DNA from: Caldifarciminota bacterium | GTDB taxonomy: Bacteria > Hydrothermota > UBA3072 | Length of the DNA: 64,000 nt | NCBI GenBank assembly: GCA_016930175.1 | Contig: JAFGHJ010000004.1 | Span: 116,129-180,128 of the forward strand | Reading direction: 5' to 3' | Shown: positions 50,887-60,305 of the stretch, in pieces | How positions within the stretch are numbered: position 1 is the stretch's first letter | How the letters are laid out: each line of letters starts with the position of its first letter | Made by a program: the position numbers and the translations under genes | Notes under the pieces: model-generated | Told to the model about the DNA's origin: nothing | The model's database searches: none | What the model saw: the letters and a program-made list of their open reading frames with translations, nothing else

Positions 50887-53157
50887 TCACTTCAAAAATG
50901 TCATCTTTTTTGTACTCGTATACCCGTTTTTCCCTGTTATCTGATAGAAATACGTCCCGCTTGGGACTTTTGCGCCTTTAGAGTCTGTTCCATCCCATTC
51001 TACACTTTTAGATCCGGCTGTTTGATATTCATCTACCAATTTTTTTGTTTCTCTTCCGAGTTTATCAAAGATTTTTAGTGTAACTTTACCGTTAGCCAGT
51101 GTCTGATAGCTTATAGTTGTTGTTTGCTTAAAGGGATTCGGATAGTTTTGCTCTAAAACATAGTTTTTCGGAATTTGGGAAGAGGTTGGTTCCTCAACAT
51201 AAGAAAGAGAATCGCCTTCAATTAAAAACTTAAGCCATTTAAGTTGAAAAAGTTCGCCCTCGCCGCCAGTAAATTTCAAATACACATCGTGCCTGCCTGA
51301 TACCGAGTCCACCTCCGATGTAAATACTTCGAAAGTTTCCCAGTCGCCGGTACTTTCGATATTACATTCTGCAATTTTATTACCTGTATCTATGGAATCA
51401 AGCCATACTTCGACGATTCCACCGGAAGTGGCACTTGAAGCTACGACTCCAAATGAAACAGGACTTTTCGGATAGTCATCGTTGCCGCCAAATTCGATTC
51501 CTGCAAACAGCGCCCAGTCATTATTATGTATGCTGTCCAATACTGATGATGTTCGATATGCTCCAAATTGGTTGACCGGACATGCAGCCATGATAGGGGT
51601 ATATGCATCACGATAAATGTAGAGATCAAAAAATGCGCTGCTATCTCCCTCGACATATAATCCCTGCCTCGTTCCGGTGAAAGTAGACAAATCGGAATAT
51701 GAATCGATTTCAGATATGTCAAAGTTTTGCCCGACCTGCACCCAATCGATGCCGTTACTGCTGAAATAACCTCTGATTATATGGTTCTCCCTGATAATCC
51801 TGAGCCACAAGGTGTCCCCCGCCGTATTCTCGATCGTGTATCTTGTGTCTTCAAAGGTGAATTCTATTCTTCTGAGCCCGCCCCTACTTACTGAACTGTA
51901 TAATTTTAAAAACATTGTTTCATCTCCTCTCATAATTCTAAGCCCGGCTTCGTCATCCGGCGACTGCGGATTGAACTCGAGATGTGTTATGAGAGAATAA
52001 TTATGTTCTCCGTCATTCTTTATAACCGTATTTGCTTTTGTACTGCTTTTGGGCGATAAACGCAGCCATCCCGGCCGGTCGGTAAGGGAATGTGTGGCAT
52101 CAGATGTATAGCCTAAAAATGACCATTCCACGTTCAAACCTGTAGAATCAAAAAAATCGGATTTTGGCACCATCCAGGGAATGCCGCTGCTTGGTAGTTC
52201 CGGTGCGGTGAAAGGTCGATTGACAGGGTAGTCGGCAACAGGTTTTAAAGTAGAATCATAATAAACCTGGTTTAAAAGACCCTGTCGTCCCTGTCCTATC
52301 CATTCATCTTTTGCATACAAAGGGTGGACAATCCAATGGGTACTATCATCCAGCATCACGACGGGTGAGGCATGATTCGGTTCTGTAAAAAGAGCACCAG
52401 ATTTAAGAGGATCATCCTGATCGAAAAAATTACCCAGCATCTCCCATGCCTCCTCACTGTCGGTAAGTGTTTCGCTTCTCATAACATATTGTGGCCCGCC
52501 TAAATTCCTGGCAAAGGAGTAAAAGTAATAACCTTTATATTTCCACATTACAGGTCCTTCTGCCCAGCTATAAGGGTATGGTGACGGATTCAACCAGTCT
52601 AGATTATAAACTACACCTGTAGGTTGTCCGTCTTCTCCCAATTCTACAATACCATTATTGGATTGACCGTTTTTGACAACAAGATACCATTTGTTATCAT
52701 CATCTTTGAATATGGAATTGTCATATCCTAATGTATAAGGAAGTTCCGGAGGATTGTTTACTGCTGCCGGGTCGCTCCAGGGTCCACTGGGATCTTCTGC
52801 CGTAACAAAATACATCGTACCTGCTCGTGAAAAGAAATCCCAGTATTGACCATTATAATAAACCATGTGCCCCCCCCAGCATCCGCCTCCGGGTGAATCA
52901 CCATAGCCTGCCCACGAGGCTTTTACAGGTTGGGCAATTGCTTCCCAATGAACCAAATCCGTTGAATGAAAAATAACCGGTGTTACATTGAAGGATGAGC
53001 CTGTTGTATAAAAATCGTCGCCTACTTTTGTTAAAGTACAGTCAGGGTGATCTCCGGGAATAACCGGATTCATATGAGTTTGAAACGATGGAGATTGCCC
53101 GTAACTATAATTCCCTATTATGAAATAACAGCTTAAGAAAATTAATAATCTTCCCAG
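50887..53157 (-). CDS. Secreted GH43-family enzyme with CBM6 and T9SS tail, CTG start
   Basis: GH43 five-bladed propeller (about 30-320) with base-Asp region GDHPDCTLTKVG, YDNSIFKDDDNKWY and acid-Glu region SWAEGPVMWKYKG. A concanavalin-like domain (about 335-520), CBM6 (about 530-650) and a FlgD-like/T9SS tail from NYPNPFKQTTT follow. The ORF track opens at an internal ATG (53073), but the frame runs upstream through a signal peptide closely matching the paralogue upstream. Where that gene has ATG AAA AGA, this one has CTG GGA AGA at 53157, after GGAAGGAAGAA. Either CTG initiates or export is lost. Likely arabinofuranosidase or xylosidase of arabinoxylan. Confidence 0.82.
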   Translation of the reverse strand: MGRLLIFLSCYFIIGNYSYGQSPSFQTHMNPVIPGDHPDCTLTKVGDDFYTTGSSFNVTPVIFHSTDLVHWEAIAQPVKASWAGYGDSPGGGCWGGHMVYYNGQYWDFFSRAGTMYFVTAEDPSGPWSDPAAVNNPPELPYTLGYDNSIFKDDDNKWYLVVKNGQSNNGIVELGEDGQPTGVVYNLDWLNPSPYPYSWAEGPVMWKYKGYYFYSFARNLGGPQYVMRSETLTDSEEAWEMLGNFFDQDDPLKSGALFTEPNHASPVVMLDDSTHWIVHPLYAKDEWIGQGRQGLLNQVYYDSTLKPVADYPVNRPFTAPELPSSGIPWMVPKSDFFDSTGLNVEWSFLGYTSDATHSLTDRPGWLRLSPKSSTKANTVIKNDGEHNYSLITHLEFNPQSPDDEAGLRIMRGDETMFLKLYSSVSRGGLRRIEFTFEDTRYTIENTAGDTLWLRIIRENHIIRGYFSSNGIDWVQVGQNFDISEIDSYSDLSTFTGTRQGLYVEGDSSAFFDLYIYRDAYTPIMAACPVNQFGAYRTSSVLDSIHNNDWALFAGIEFGGNDDYPKSPVSFGVVASSATSGGIVEVWLDSIDTGNKIAECNIESTGDWETFEVFTSEVDSVSGRHDVYLKFTGGEGELFQLKWLKFLIEGDSLSYVEEPTSSQIPKNYVLEQNYPNPFKQTTTISYQTLANGKVTLKIFDKLGRETKKLVDEYQTAGSKSVEWDGTDSKGAKVPSGTYFYQITGKNGYTSTKKMTFLK

Positions 53158-53185
53158 TTCTTCCTTCCTATATTTTTATAATATA

Positions 53186-55441
53186 TCATTTAACGAATAA
53201 CAATTTTTTTGTATCAGTAAAAGAGCCGGCTGTTAATCTGTAGAAATACATTCCAGCAGCTAAATGAGATGCATCAAACATTACGGAATGCCTACCGGCA
53301 GAGAACTCTCTTTCTGCAATTACGGCTACTTCTTGACCGAGAAGATTGTAGACTTTTAAAGAAACAAAAGAATTTTCGGGGACTCCGAATCTAATATTTG
53401 TAGAAAGGGCGAAGGGGTTTGGATAGTTTTGCTCTAAAATAAAGTTTTTTGGTATTTGTGAAGGAGCAGTTTCCTCAATAAATGCAAGAGAATCGCCTTC
53501 AATTAAAAACTTCAACCATTGAATAAGAAAGAGTTCTCCTGTCCCTTCTCCCGTAAATTTCAAATATACATCGTGTCTGCCTGATACTGAATCCACCTCC
53601 GATGTAAATACCTCGAAATTCTCCCAGTCGCCGGTACTTTCGATGTTACATTCGGCAACTTTATTGCCTGTATCTATGGAATCAAGCCATACTTCAACTA
53701 TTCCGCCGGAAGTGGCACTTGAAGCGATGACTGCGAATGAATCCGGGGCTTTCGGATAATCAGCGTTGCCGCCAAATTCGACTCCTGCATACATCGCCCA
53801 ATCGTCCGCGTGGATATTGCTCAGTACATATCCCTGACTGGTGTTTTTCCGGGAGGTGCCGTATTGATTGGCAGGACATTCCGCCAATATTTCCGTGTAA
53901 GCATCGCGGTATATATAAAGGTCGAAAAAGGCTGGCTTCCCTTCAACGTAAAGTCCCTGTTGGCTTCCGGTAAAATCATTAAACGAGGTTTGTTCTATAT
54001 CCAGGTCTCCGGCATTTATACCTTTGCCAATCCGGGTCCAGGTGAATCCATCGGAACTGTAATACCCGTATATCGTATGATTGTTTCGAAGTAACTTAAG
54101 CCAAACTGTGGAACCAATCGTATTTTCTACTTCGTATGAAATATCCTCAAAACTAAATACCAGCACGTTTTCACTTTCGCTATTTACGGTACTGAACACT
54201 TTGACATAATGTGTTTCAGGACCGTTAATTATCCATAAACCGGCTTCATCCGAGGCGGATTCAGGCTCGAAATCCACTTTTGTAATCAGAGAATAATTGT
54301 GCTCGCCGTCATTTTGAATTACGGTATTTTCTCCATTATAGGGTTCCAGATATAACCAGCCTTCCCGTTCCGTTAGCGAATAATAACCATCGGGTTTATA
54401 TCCAAGAAACGACCATCTGGGATGTAGCTCCGATTCATCGAACATGTCGGATTTAGGTACCATCCAGGGAATCCCGCTGCCGGGAAGAGCTGGAGATGTA
54501 ACAGCATAACTCGGTGGATACTGTATGACGGGGAAATCTTCTTCATTGTACGTTACCTGACAGAGTAAACCCTGACGTCCATGCGCATACCACCGACTGT
54601 CGTTATGGTAACTATGCACAATGGTCCAGCTTGTACTGTCATCGAGCATGACTACCGGCGAAATATGGTTAGGTCTGCCGAAGGTACCCTGGGAACCGGT
54701 AAATATATTATTTCCCACAATCGTCCAATCCGATTCATCGTCGGTTAAGGTATCGCTGCGCATTACGTATTGTTTCCCATACAGGTGTTCAGCAAAACTG
54801 TAATAGTAGAAGTCTTTGTGCTTCCACATAACCGGACCTTCTGCCCAGCCGTACGTGGTATCTGCGTTAAGCCAGGTTAAGTCAAGTACTACGCCGGTAG
54901 GCTGACCATCCTCGCCCAATTCCACCATATGATTATTTACATGACCGTTTTTGGTTAGTAAATACCATTTGTCGGTTTCGTCGTCTATAAAAATAGAATT
55001 ATCGATTCCTAATCCACTCATGCCAGCTGGAATGTTTACCACGGTGGGTTCACTCCAGGGGCCTTCCGGTTGAGTCGCTGTAACGAAATACATCCTACCT
55101 GTATCATGACCTCCAAAATAATGCCAGTATGTTCCGTTGTATAAAACCATATGCCCGCCCCAGATGCCGTCACCAGGACCGTCTCCATATTGTGACCAGG
55201 AAGCCTTTACCGGTTGGGCGATCACTTCCCAATGAACCAGATCGGTAGAGCGATAAATCTTTGGCGTGGGGTTGAACGAAGACCCGGATGTATAAAAATT
55301 TTCGCCGATTTTCGTTAAGGTAGGGTCAGGATGGTCTCCGGGAATAATCGGGTTCATATAAGTTTGAAACGATGGAGATTGCCCGTAACCATAATTAACC
55401 ATTATGAAATAAAAACTTAGTAATATTAATAATCTTTTCAT
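53186..55441 (-). CDS. Secreted GH43-family enzyme with CBM6 and T9SS tail
   Basis: The 751 aa paralogue of the next gene, starting with ATG after GGAGG. It has a signal peptide (to about NYGYGQ) and a GH43 propeller with GDHPDPTLTKIG, LGIDNSIFIDDETDKWY and GWAEGPVMWKHKD. The concanavalin-like domain, CBM6 and tail from NYPNPFALSTN ending TDTKKLLFVK follow. The CBM6 part is nearly identical at DNA level to that of the neighbour, while the tail is of another type. Probably removes arabinose or xylose residues from arabinoxylan outside the cell. Confidence 0.87.
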   Translation of the reverse strand: MKRLLILLSFYFIMVNYGYGQSPSFQTYMNPIIPGDHPDPTLTKIGENFYTSGSSFNPTPKIYRSTDLVHWEVIAQPVKASWSQYGDGPGDGIWGGHMVLYNGTYWHYFGGHDTGRMYFVTATQPEGPWSEPTVVNIPAGMSGLGIDNSIFIDDETDKWYLLTKNGHVNNHMVELGEDGQPTGVVLDLTWLNADTTYGWAEGPVMWKHKDFYYYSFAEHLYGKQYVMRSDTLTDDESDWTIVGNNIFTGSQGTFGRPNHISPVVMLDDSTSWTIVHSYHNDSRWYAHGRQGLLCQVTYNEEDFPVIQYPPSYAVTSPALPGSGIPWMVPKSDMFDESELHPRWSFLGYKPDGYYSLTEREGWLYLEPYNGENTVIQNDGEHNYSLITKVDFEPESASDEAGLWIINGPETHYVKVFSTVNSESENVLVFSFEDISYEVENTIGSTVWLKLLRNNHTIYGYYSSDGFTWTRIGKGINAGDLDIEQTSFNDFTGSQQGLYVEGKPAFFDLYIYRDAYTEILAECPANQYGTSRKNTSQGYVLSNIHADDWAMYAGVEFGGNADYPKAPDSFAVIASSATSGGIVEVWLDSIDTGNKVAECNIESTGDWENFEVFTSEVDSVSGRHDVYLKFTGEGTGELFLIQWLKFLIEGDSLAFIEETAPSQIPKNFILEQNYPNPFALSTNIRFGVPENSFVSLKVYNLLGQEVAVIAEREFSAGRHSVMFDASHLAAGMYFYRLTAGSFTDTKKLLFVK

Positions 55442-55467
55442 TTCTTCCTCCTTGTATTATTTTGATG

Positions 55468-58400
55468 TCATTTAACGAATAATAATTTCTTTGTATCAGT
55501 GAAAGAGTCGGCTTTTAGTCTGTAGAAATATAGTCCCGCTGGCAAATTCGACGCCTTCCACTCTACTTTATAACAACCTGCTTCCTTTTTACCCCTCTCC
55601 AATACTGCAATCTCTTGCCCAAGTAAATTATAAATAACTAACTCTACCTCCGAACTCCTTGGCAGCTCATAGCCTATCACTGTCACTTGGTTAAATGGAT
55701 TAGGATAATTCTGCATCAGACGATAACTTCTCGGCTTCTCTTCTATTCCCGTCCACACCGAATCCTTAAATCTTCCTACCACAAACGCAAACATCCCACC
55801 TAATTCACTAATTCCTCCACGCTTCACCCAATAAGGCTTTGTCGTGAAATTAAATTCGTAATCTCCGCTGCCTGCCTCAAGTGTATCGGTTTCTCCTATC
55901 AAAAATATCCTCGCATTATCCTCTCTGTTTGCCCTGAATAAATTGTTCTCATGCGTTGAAGACGGATTCCATCCGAACCTCAATTCGTAATCTCCGCCGT
56001 CTACCCCACTTTCTACAATGTCCCATCTCAATTTAACCCTCGGCTTTGTAGTTGAATACACCGTGTCCATGACTGCTCCTAACGTTATCGTATCACTGTC
56101 TCCATTATTGGTTATCCACACGGGACAATATGAAACCGTGCTTCCTCCGCTCGCTCCTATAGGATATAATACCTCTGTAGAGTTTTCCACCGGCAAACTC
56201 AGTTTCCCTCCTCCGTCTGTGTTTACAAACATTGTAGTCACTGACTCCGTTGTTGCTGAACCCGCTGTCAACGTATTTGCTCCTAGCGCCAGCTTACCTT
56301 CTAAATTCAAATTACCTGTTATCCGTCTTGTGGAGTGCAAGTTTACTCCGGAAGTATTCGAAATTATTAAATCCTTCGGAATCCCTACAGCAGGAAATTC
56401 TACATCTCCCGTTGTCTGGGCACTACTACCCGAGTATTTCAACGCTCCATCCTCACCGTAGCTCAATATTTCACTTCCTGATTGCAGCAATCCATCCTTT
56501 ATCTCCATTATCCCATTTACAACTACATCCCCTGAAAGAGTCAATCCCATGTTGTTATCCAATGTCAGGTTGTTCACCGTATCCGGTAGCAAGCTGCCGG
56601 TTACCTGTGCAATATTCCCATTATATGTATAATTTGCTGACTTACTCAGTATTCTTGTGCCTTCTGTCTGTATATTACCATCTATGCCATCAGAATGAGC
56701 CGTCTCTAATGTGGCACCTGAATCCAGCATAAAATGACCATTGCCCGTCAATTCGCTTGTTCCAATGTTTAACGTAGTCCCACTACTTACCTCTATCGGT
56801 AATTCCTCTATCGTATTACCCGACCCTATATTCAAAGTTTGAGTTCCTGCTTTACTAAATACAAAGCCTGCTCCTCCCGGCGTTGTCGAGCTGTTTTCTA
56901 TTTCTGCATTTGAAGCCGAAAAATCACCATCGGTTAGATTCCATGCCGTAGTACCTGTGCCTCCTTGTGTTCCGCCACTTATACTGAACTGACCTCCTGT
57001 TATGTTTATACTGCCGCCTTGATTTATAGTAACTGATGTTTCTCCTTCATTCGACATGTGCGTAGCAACTGTCCCCGATGTCTGATTTAAATCGCCATTA
57101 ATATTTATAACTACTGGTGTGCCGGAAGTCGGAGTGCATAATTGCCATACGCCTGTTCCTGTATTACTTATGTTTATATTTCCTCCTATCGTATCTCCAT
57201 CCCATCCCATACTTGCATCCAGAGCCTGCTCTGAACAATCCCACGTGAAGTGGTAAAAATTCTGTTCTAAACCTGATGGTGAGTTACTCGTAACACTGCT
57301 GATCTCACAAGTAGAGCCCTTTCCCCATTTGGACACCGGGATTGAGCCGCCGTTCTGCTCATGCACATATCTGCTGCTGTCCAAGAAACTTATTGTAGCA
57401 GACATATCCTGTGTGATAGAGCCGGAATTTATTAGAGTTCCATTAACTGCCAAATCCGTTCCAATTCCATCTTTAATCAACAATGTAGTACCAGTATTAA
57501 TAACCAAATATCCGCCAGACGAAATAATTACCTGGTCTATCGAATCCGCTGCCGTTAAAGTCACCGTATCTCCACTAAGAATAGTAATTATTCCATCGGA
57601 TAGAGTCGGAATACCAGGTGCAGGATTAATCCATGCCGAACCGTCGTATTGCTCCCAGGTATTAACATCGTTCCAATCCCCTGATTCAAAAGATCGAAAT
57701 TCACCGACAGAGTAATAATAATCTGTACCACCGTCAAACGCCTCGACACTAAAATAATATTCTACTCCTACATTTAAGCTATGGATTGCGATGCTATCCA
57801 CGTCGTAAACCATATAATTGTTATACAGTTTATCTGGTGCAATACCATAGCGAATGACATAACCATCAGCATCCGGGACTGGATCCCAGCTTACTTTTGC
57901 ATTACGCTCATCAGCATCACGCTCCACAGTAAAATCAGTAACTTCTGTGAAGACAGCTTCACTTGAATTTCCGAACACTCGGAGATCGCGGACTGCAAAA
58001 TTTCCTTCTCCGGGAGTAAATATATTTATAATCTTGATATAACGTGCCTGGGCAGTTTCATCCAGTGGGGTAAAATCGTGAGGAACGTCCTGCATATTTA
58101 AGCTTTTATCAACAAGTGTATCCCAACTCATGCCATCGTTGGAATTTTCGATTATATATCTTTCATACAATATCACATCACGACCACGAACAAGGCTGGG
58201 AATAGTATTGTGCTCCGCAAAATTTACCTGAATAGCTTCAATATCACATTCCTCACCCAAATCAATCAAAATCCATTCTCCTGGCTCGCCAGTCTGAGCA
58301 GACCAATAAGTACGAGCATCTTCATCAACCGCATTCTCAACACCATACCCATCTACAGAGGAGGAAGCTGTGGCAAATTTTTTGTGAGACAGTAAGAGCA

Positions 58401-59490
58401 TACCGGCAAAGTTTTCATTTGTCGGATCGCTCATTATCCCGGGAAGATATTGGGGGTAGTCACCAAAGACCGTATTACAGCGGATGTTGCTATCAGCATC
58501 AACAGCAACCGGAAAAAGACCTAAACGTCGTTCGAACATATGGTTGACCGATATAGTCATCGTTGCAATATGCCAATAATTACTATCCTTATCCATAAAA
58601 GTGCAGCCATGTCCCGCCCCTGAGATAAAACCGGTCGGTTTAAATGAAAAAGGACTGTACGTTGCATATTCAAAGGGACCTTTTGCCGAATCAGATGATA
58701 CGTAGATACCATCTGCATACGTTTTCCACTCCGTCCCTGGGGCAGCATAGTGAAGGTAGTATTTATTATTTATCTTGTTCATCCATGATCCTTCAATCCA
58801 GGGATATTCATCCAACAAATTATCGTCTCCTCGTCTTTCCCACCCATGTGATGAAGCCATTGAAAAAACCAAGTCGACCTGACTGCCTTTTTCCTCAAAT
58901 GTTATAGGTTCGAGTTCGACCATACGAATATTCGCGCTGGCTGTAGTATTGGTTAATCCATGGTACATATATAACCTTTCATCATCATCGAGAAAAAGAG
59001 CCGGGTCGTAATACGCTCCAATACTCGGTCCTTCCGTCCAGACACCTGATTTTGGGTCGGCAGTCTTGTAGATTTGACCAGATCCGGAAGCAGTATAATA
59101 TACAGTATCGCCCATAACTAATGCAGCAGGCGCATAAATTTCGATGTCGTCGAGACCAGTCGGAACAATAAACGTCCAATCATGGAGGTTTTCGGAAGTC
59201 CAATAACCGCCTGAGCGAGAAGCAAAAAGATAATAGTCATCTTTGAATAAAATTATAACTGGGTCAGCAGCTTCACGGGCATCAACGGCATCAGACATAA
59301 ATCTATAATTTAGATTTAAAGGATTACAGAAAGTCTGTTGTGACTTGGCAGGCAGTGCTGTCAGAAGAAAAAAACATAACAATATGTGAGAGTATACAAT
59401 CCTGGTTACAGGTACTCGGACATTGTCTTTAATAAAATACAGAAAAGATATCGAGATACTGAAAGCGATTGTTAAAATAAATACTATCAT
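55468..59490 (-). CDS. Giant GH43-CBM32-FN3-beta-helix fusion with T9SS tail
   Basis: The 1340 aa protein starts with ATG after AAGGAGG. Two hydrophobic stretches lie in the first 50 residues, the second ending LPAKSQQ like a signal peptide. The order is GH43 propeller (about 55-360; REAADPVIILFKDDYYLFAS, EGSWMNKINNKYYLHYA), F5/8 type C/CBM32 (about 375-510; NAVDEDARTYWSAQ), FN3 (about 520-600), and a long adhesin-like repeat region (about 605-1180) rich in SGTTLNIG-like strands. The T9SS tail from NYPNPFNQVTV closes it. The long stalk suggests a cell-surface enzyme. Substrate probably arabinan or arabinoxylan. Confidence 0.85.
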   Translation of the reverse strand: MIVFILTIAFSISISFLYFIKDNVRVPVTRIVYSHILLCFFLLTALPAKSQQTFCNPLNLNYRFMSDAVDAREAADPVIILFKDDYYLFASRSGGYWTSENLHDWTFIVPTGLDDIEIYAPAALVMGDTVYYTASGSGQIYKTADPKSGVWTEGPSIGAYYDPALFLDDDERLYMYHGLTNTTASANIRMVELEPITFEEKGSQVDLVFSMASSHGWERRGDDNLLDEYPWIEGSWMNKINNKYYLHYAAPGTEWKTYADGIYVSSDSAKGPFEYATYSPFSFKPTGFISGAGHGCTFMDKDSNYWHIATMTISVNHMFERRLGLFPVAVDADSNIRCNTVFGDYPQYLPGIMSDPTNENFAGMLLLSHKKFATASSSVDGYGVENAVDEDARTYWSAQTGEPGEWILIDLGEECDIEAIQVNFAEHNTIPSLVRGRDVILYERYIIENSNDGMSWDTLVDKSLNMQDVPHDFTPLDETAQARYIKIINIFTPGEGNFAVRDLRVFGNSSEAVFTEVTDFTVERDADERNAKVSWDPVPDADGYVIRYGIAPDKLYNNYMVYDVDSIAIHSLNVGVEYYFSVEAFDGGTDYYYSVGEFRSFESGDWNDVNTWEQYDGSAWINPAPGIPTLSDGIITILSGDTVTLTAADSIDQVIISSGGYLVINTGTTLLIKDGIGTDLAVNGTLINSGSITQDMSATISFLDSSRYVHEQNGGSIPVSKWGKGSTCEISSVTSNSPSGLEQNFYHFTWDCSEQALDASMGWDGDTIGGNINISNTGTGVWQLCTPTSGTPVVININGDLNQTSGTVATHMSNEGETSVTINQGGSINITGGQFSISGGTQGGTGTTAWNLTDGDFSASNAEIENSSTTPGGAGFVFSKAGTQTLNIGSGNTIEELPIEVSSGTTLNIGTSELTGNGHFMLDSGATLETAHSDGIDGNIQTEGTRILSKSANYTYNGNIAQVTGSLLPDTVNNLTLDNNMGLTLSGDVVVNGIMEIKDGLLQSGSEILSYGEDGALKYSGSSAQTTGDVEFPAVGIPKDLIISNTSGVNLHSTRRITGNLNLEGKLALGANTLTAGSATTESVTTMFVNTDGGGKLSLPVENSTEVLYPIGASGGSTVSYCPVWITNNGDSDTITLGAVMDTVYSTTKPRVKLRWDIVESGVDGGDYELRFGWNPSSTHENNLFRANREDNARIFLIGETDTLEAGSGDYEFNFTTKPYWVKRGGISELGGMFAFVVGRFKDSVWTGIEEKPRSYRLMQNYPNPFNQVTVIGYELPRSSEVELVIYNLLGQEIAVLERGKKEAGCYKVEWKASNLPAGLYFYRLKADSFTDTKKLLFVK

Positions 59491-59598
59491 AAAGATTCCT
59501 CCTTTTTAATTAATTGAAAAATAAAAAAGTTAAGATAAAAGATATTCATTATTTACCCCCTTACTGCCATCGAATTACATAGCTATGAATTAAGATAT

Positions 59599-59650
59599 TT
59601 ATTATATATTATAATAATTCTATTCTATTAAATTTTATAAATTTTGTCAA
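59599..59650 (-). promoter_or_regulatory. Promoter and palindrome upstream of the GH43 fusion gene
   Basis: TTGACA (59645-59650), 17 bp, TAGAAT (59622-59627) on the minus strand. The perfect palindrome TTATTATA-TAT-TATAATAA (59599-59617) covers the expected start site. It drives the three-gene GH43 unit 59490-50887. Confidence 0.62.
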
Positions 59651-59718
59651 GTAATTATTTTTGTACCCTGATTTCCCATTAAGGAATAAAAACTCGGAAA
59701 TCTGATTAATCTTTTCAT
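59647..59718 (-). pseudogene. 23-codon remnant of a GH43 signal-peptide gene, or a leader ORF
   Basis: ATG (59718) follows CTGGAGGCAAAA and opens MKRLIRFPSFYSLMGNQG, which matches the GH43 signal peptide MKRLLILLSFYFIMVNYG codon by codon at many positions. It then ends at a TGA lying inside the -35 box of the next promoter. It looks like the decayed 5' end of a further paralogue that kept its ribosome site; a translated leader peptide is the alternative. Confidence 0.5.
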
Positions 59719-59878
59719 TTTTGCCTCCAGTTTCATTTTTTTAGATTCACGAAAAACTCATAAGCAATGCCATAAAAATTAGATTTTTATATAACTAGAG
59801 GTACTTTAATAAATCTGCTCCTACCTACTCTTTCTAATATACAAAACATACACAGCTTTATCCACGCTTTTGTTCTCT

Positions 59879-60005
59879 AGCTATATATAGCTTTATCTCC
59901 TATTATTTTGTGGAAACCGATCCTTGATGCAACTGCCGACTTTGTCTTCCCGTACGGACTCCACACTTTACATTTAATTATAGTATAATTTTAAAGTATC
60001 GTCAA
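59879..60005 (-). promoter_or_regulatory. Second promoter upstream of the GH43 unit, with palindrome in its leader
   Basis: TTGACG (60000-60005), 17 bp, TATAAT (59977-59982), the best -10 box in the window. Its transcript would run about 250 nt before the remnant ORF and 480 nt before the GH43 fusion. It contains the 14-bp palindrome AGCTATATATAGCT (59879-59892) flanked by two ATAAAGCT copies. No ORF of note lies between. Confidence 0.6.
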
Positions 60006-60025
60006 GAATGCCATTTTCACATTTT

Positions 60026-60084
60026 TTGGTATACCAATAGATAATTTCGACTGCGTATTTGGTATAGAAATACGCGGTCGAAAT
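60026..60084. repeat. Palindrome plus 17-bp inverted repeat in the AT-rich spacer
   Basis: TTGGTATACCAA (60026-60037) is followed by a 17-bp arm ATTTCGACTGCGTATTT (60044-60060), a 7-nt loop GGTATAG, and its inverse with one mismatch (60068-60084). GGTATA recurs in both. No T-tract follows, so it does not read as a normal terminator. Confidence 0.65.
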
Positions 60085-60305
60085 CAAATGAAATCTTTGA
60101 ATAATGAAATTAAAATAGATTTAAAAAAAATGGTAGAAAGTAAGGTACCAGGATATCTTTATACCATTCTTTTATCTCTAATTTCTTCATAACCTTTAGA
60201 AAAAGTTATTATGTAAGAAAATGTATTTATTTCAAAGGGAATATATTTGTATAAGACATTTTTTCTCTTTTTCGTTCGGTTGCCTTCTGGTATTGTTATG
60301 ATATC
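60085..60305. other. AT-rich gene-free stretch
   Basis: Between the inverted repeat and the GH43 lipoprotein stop I see no ORF, promoter or repeat phrase of note. Base composition is clearly more AT-rich than the coding flanks. Confidence 0.5.

Noticed and set aside
56018-56732. Long plus-strand ORFs (147 and 160 aa) inside the GH43 fusion gene
   Set aside because: Antisense shadows of a Gly/Thr/Ser-rich beta-helix coding region.
59491-60305. tRNA or other structured RNA gene in the 815-bp AT-rich spacer
   Set aside because: No cloverleaf or T-loop motif found; only promoters, palindromes and a short remnant ORF.
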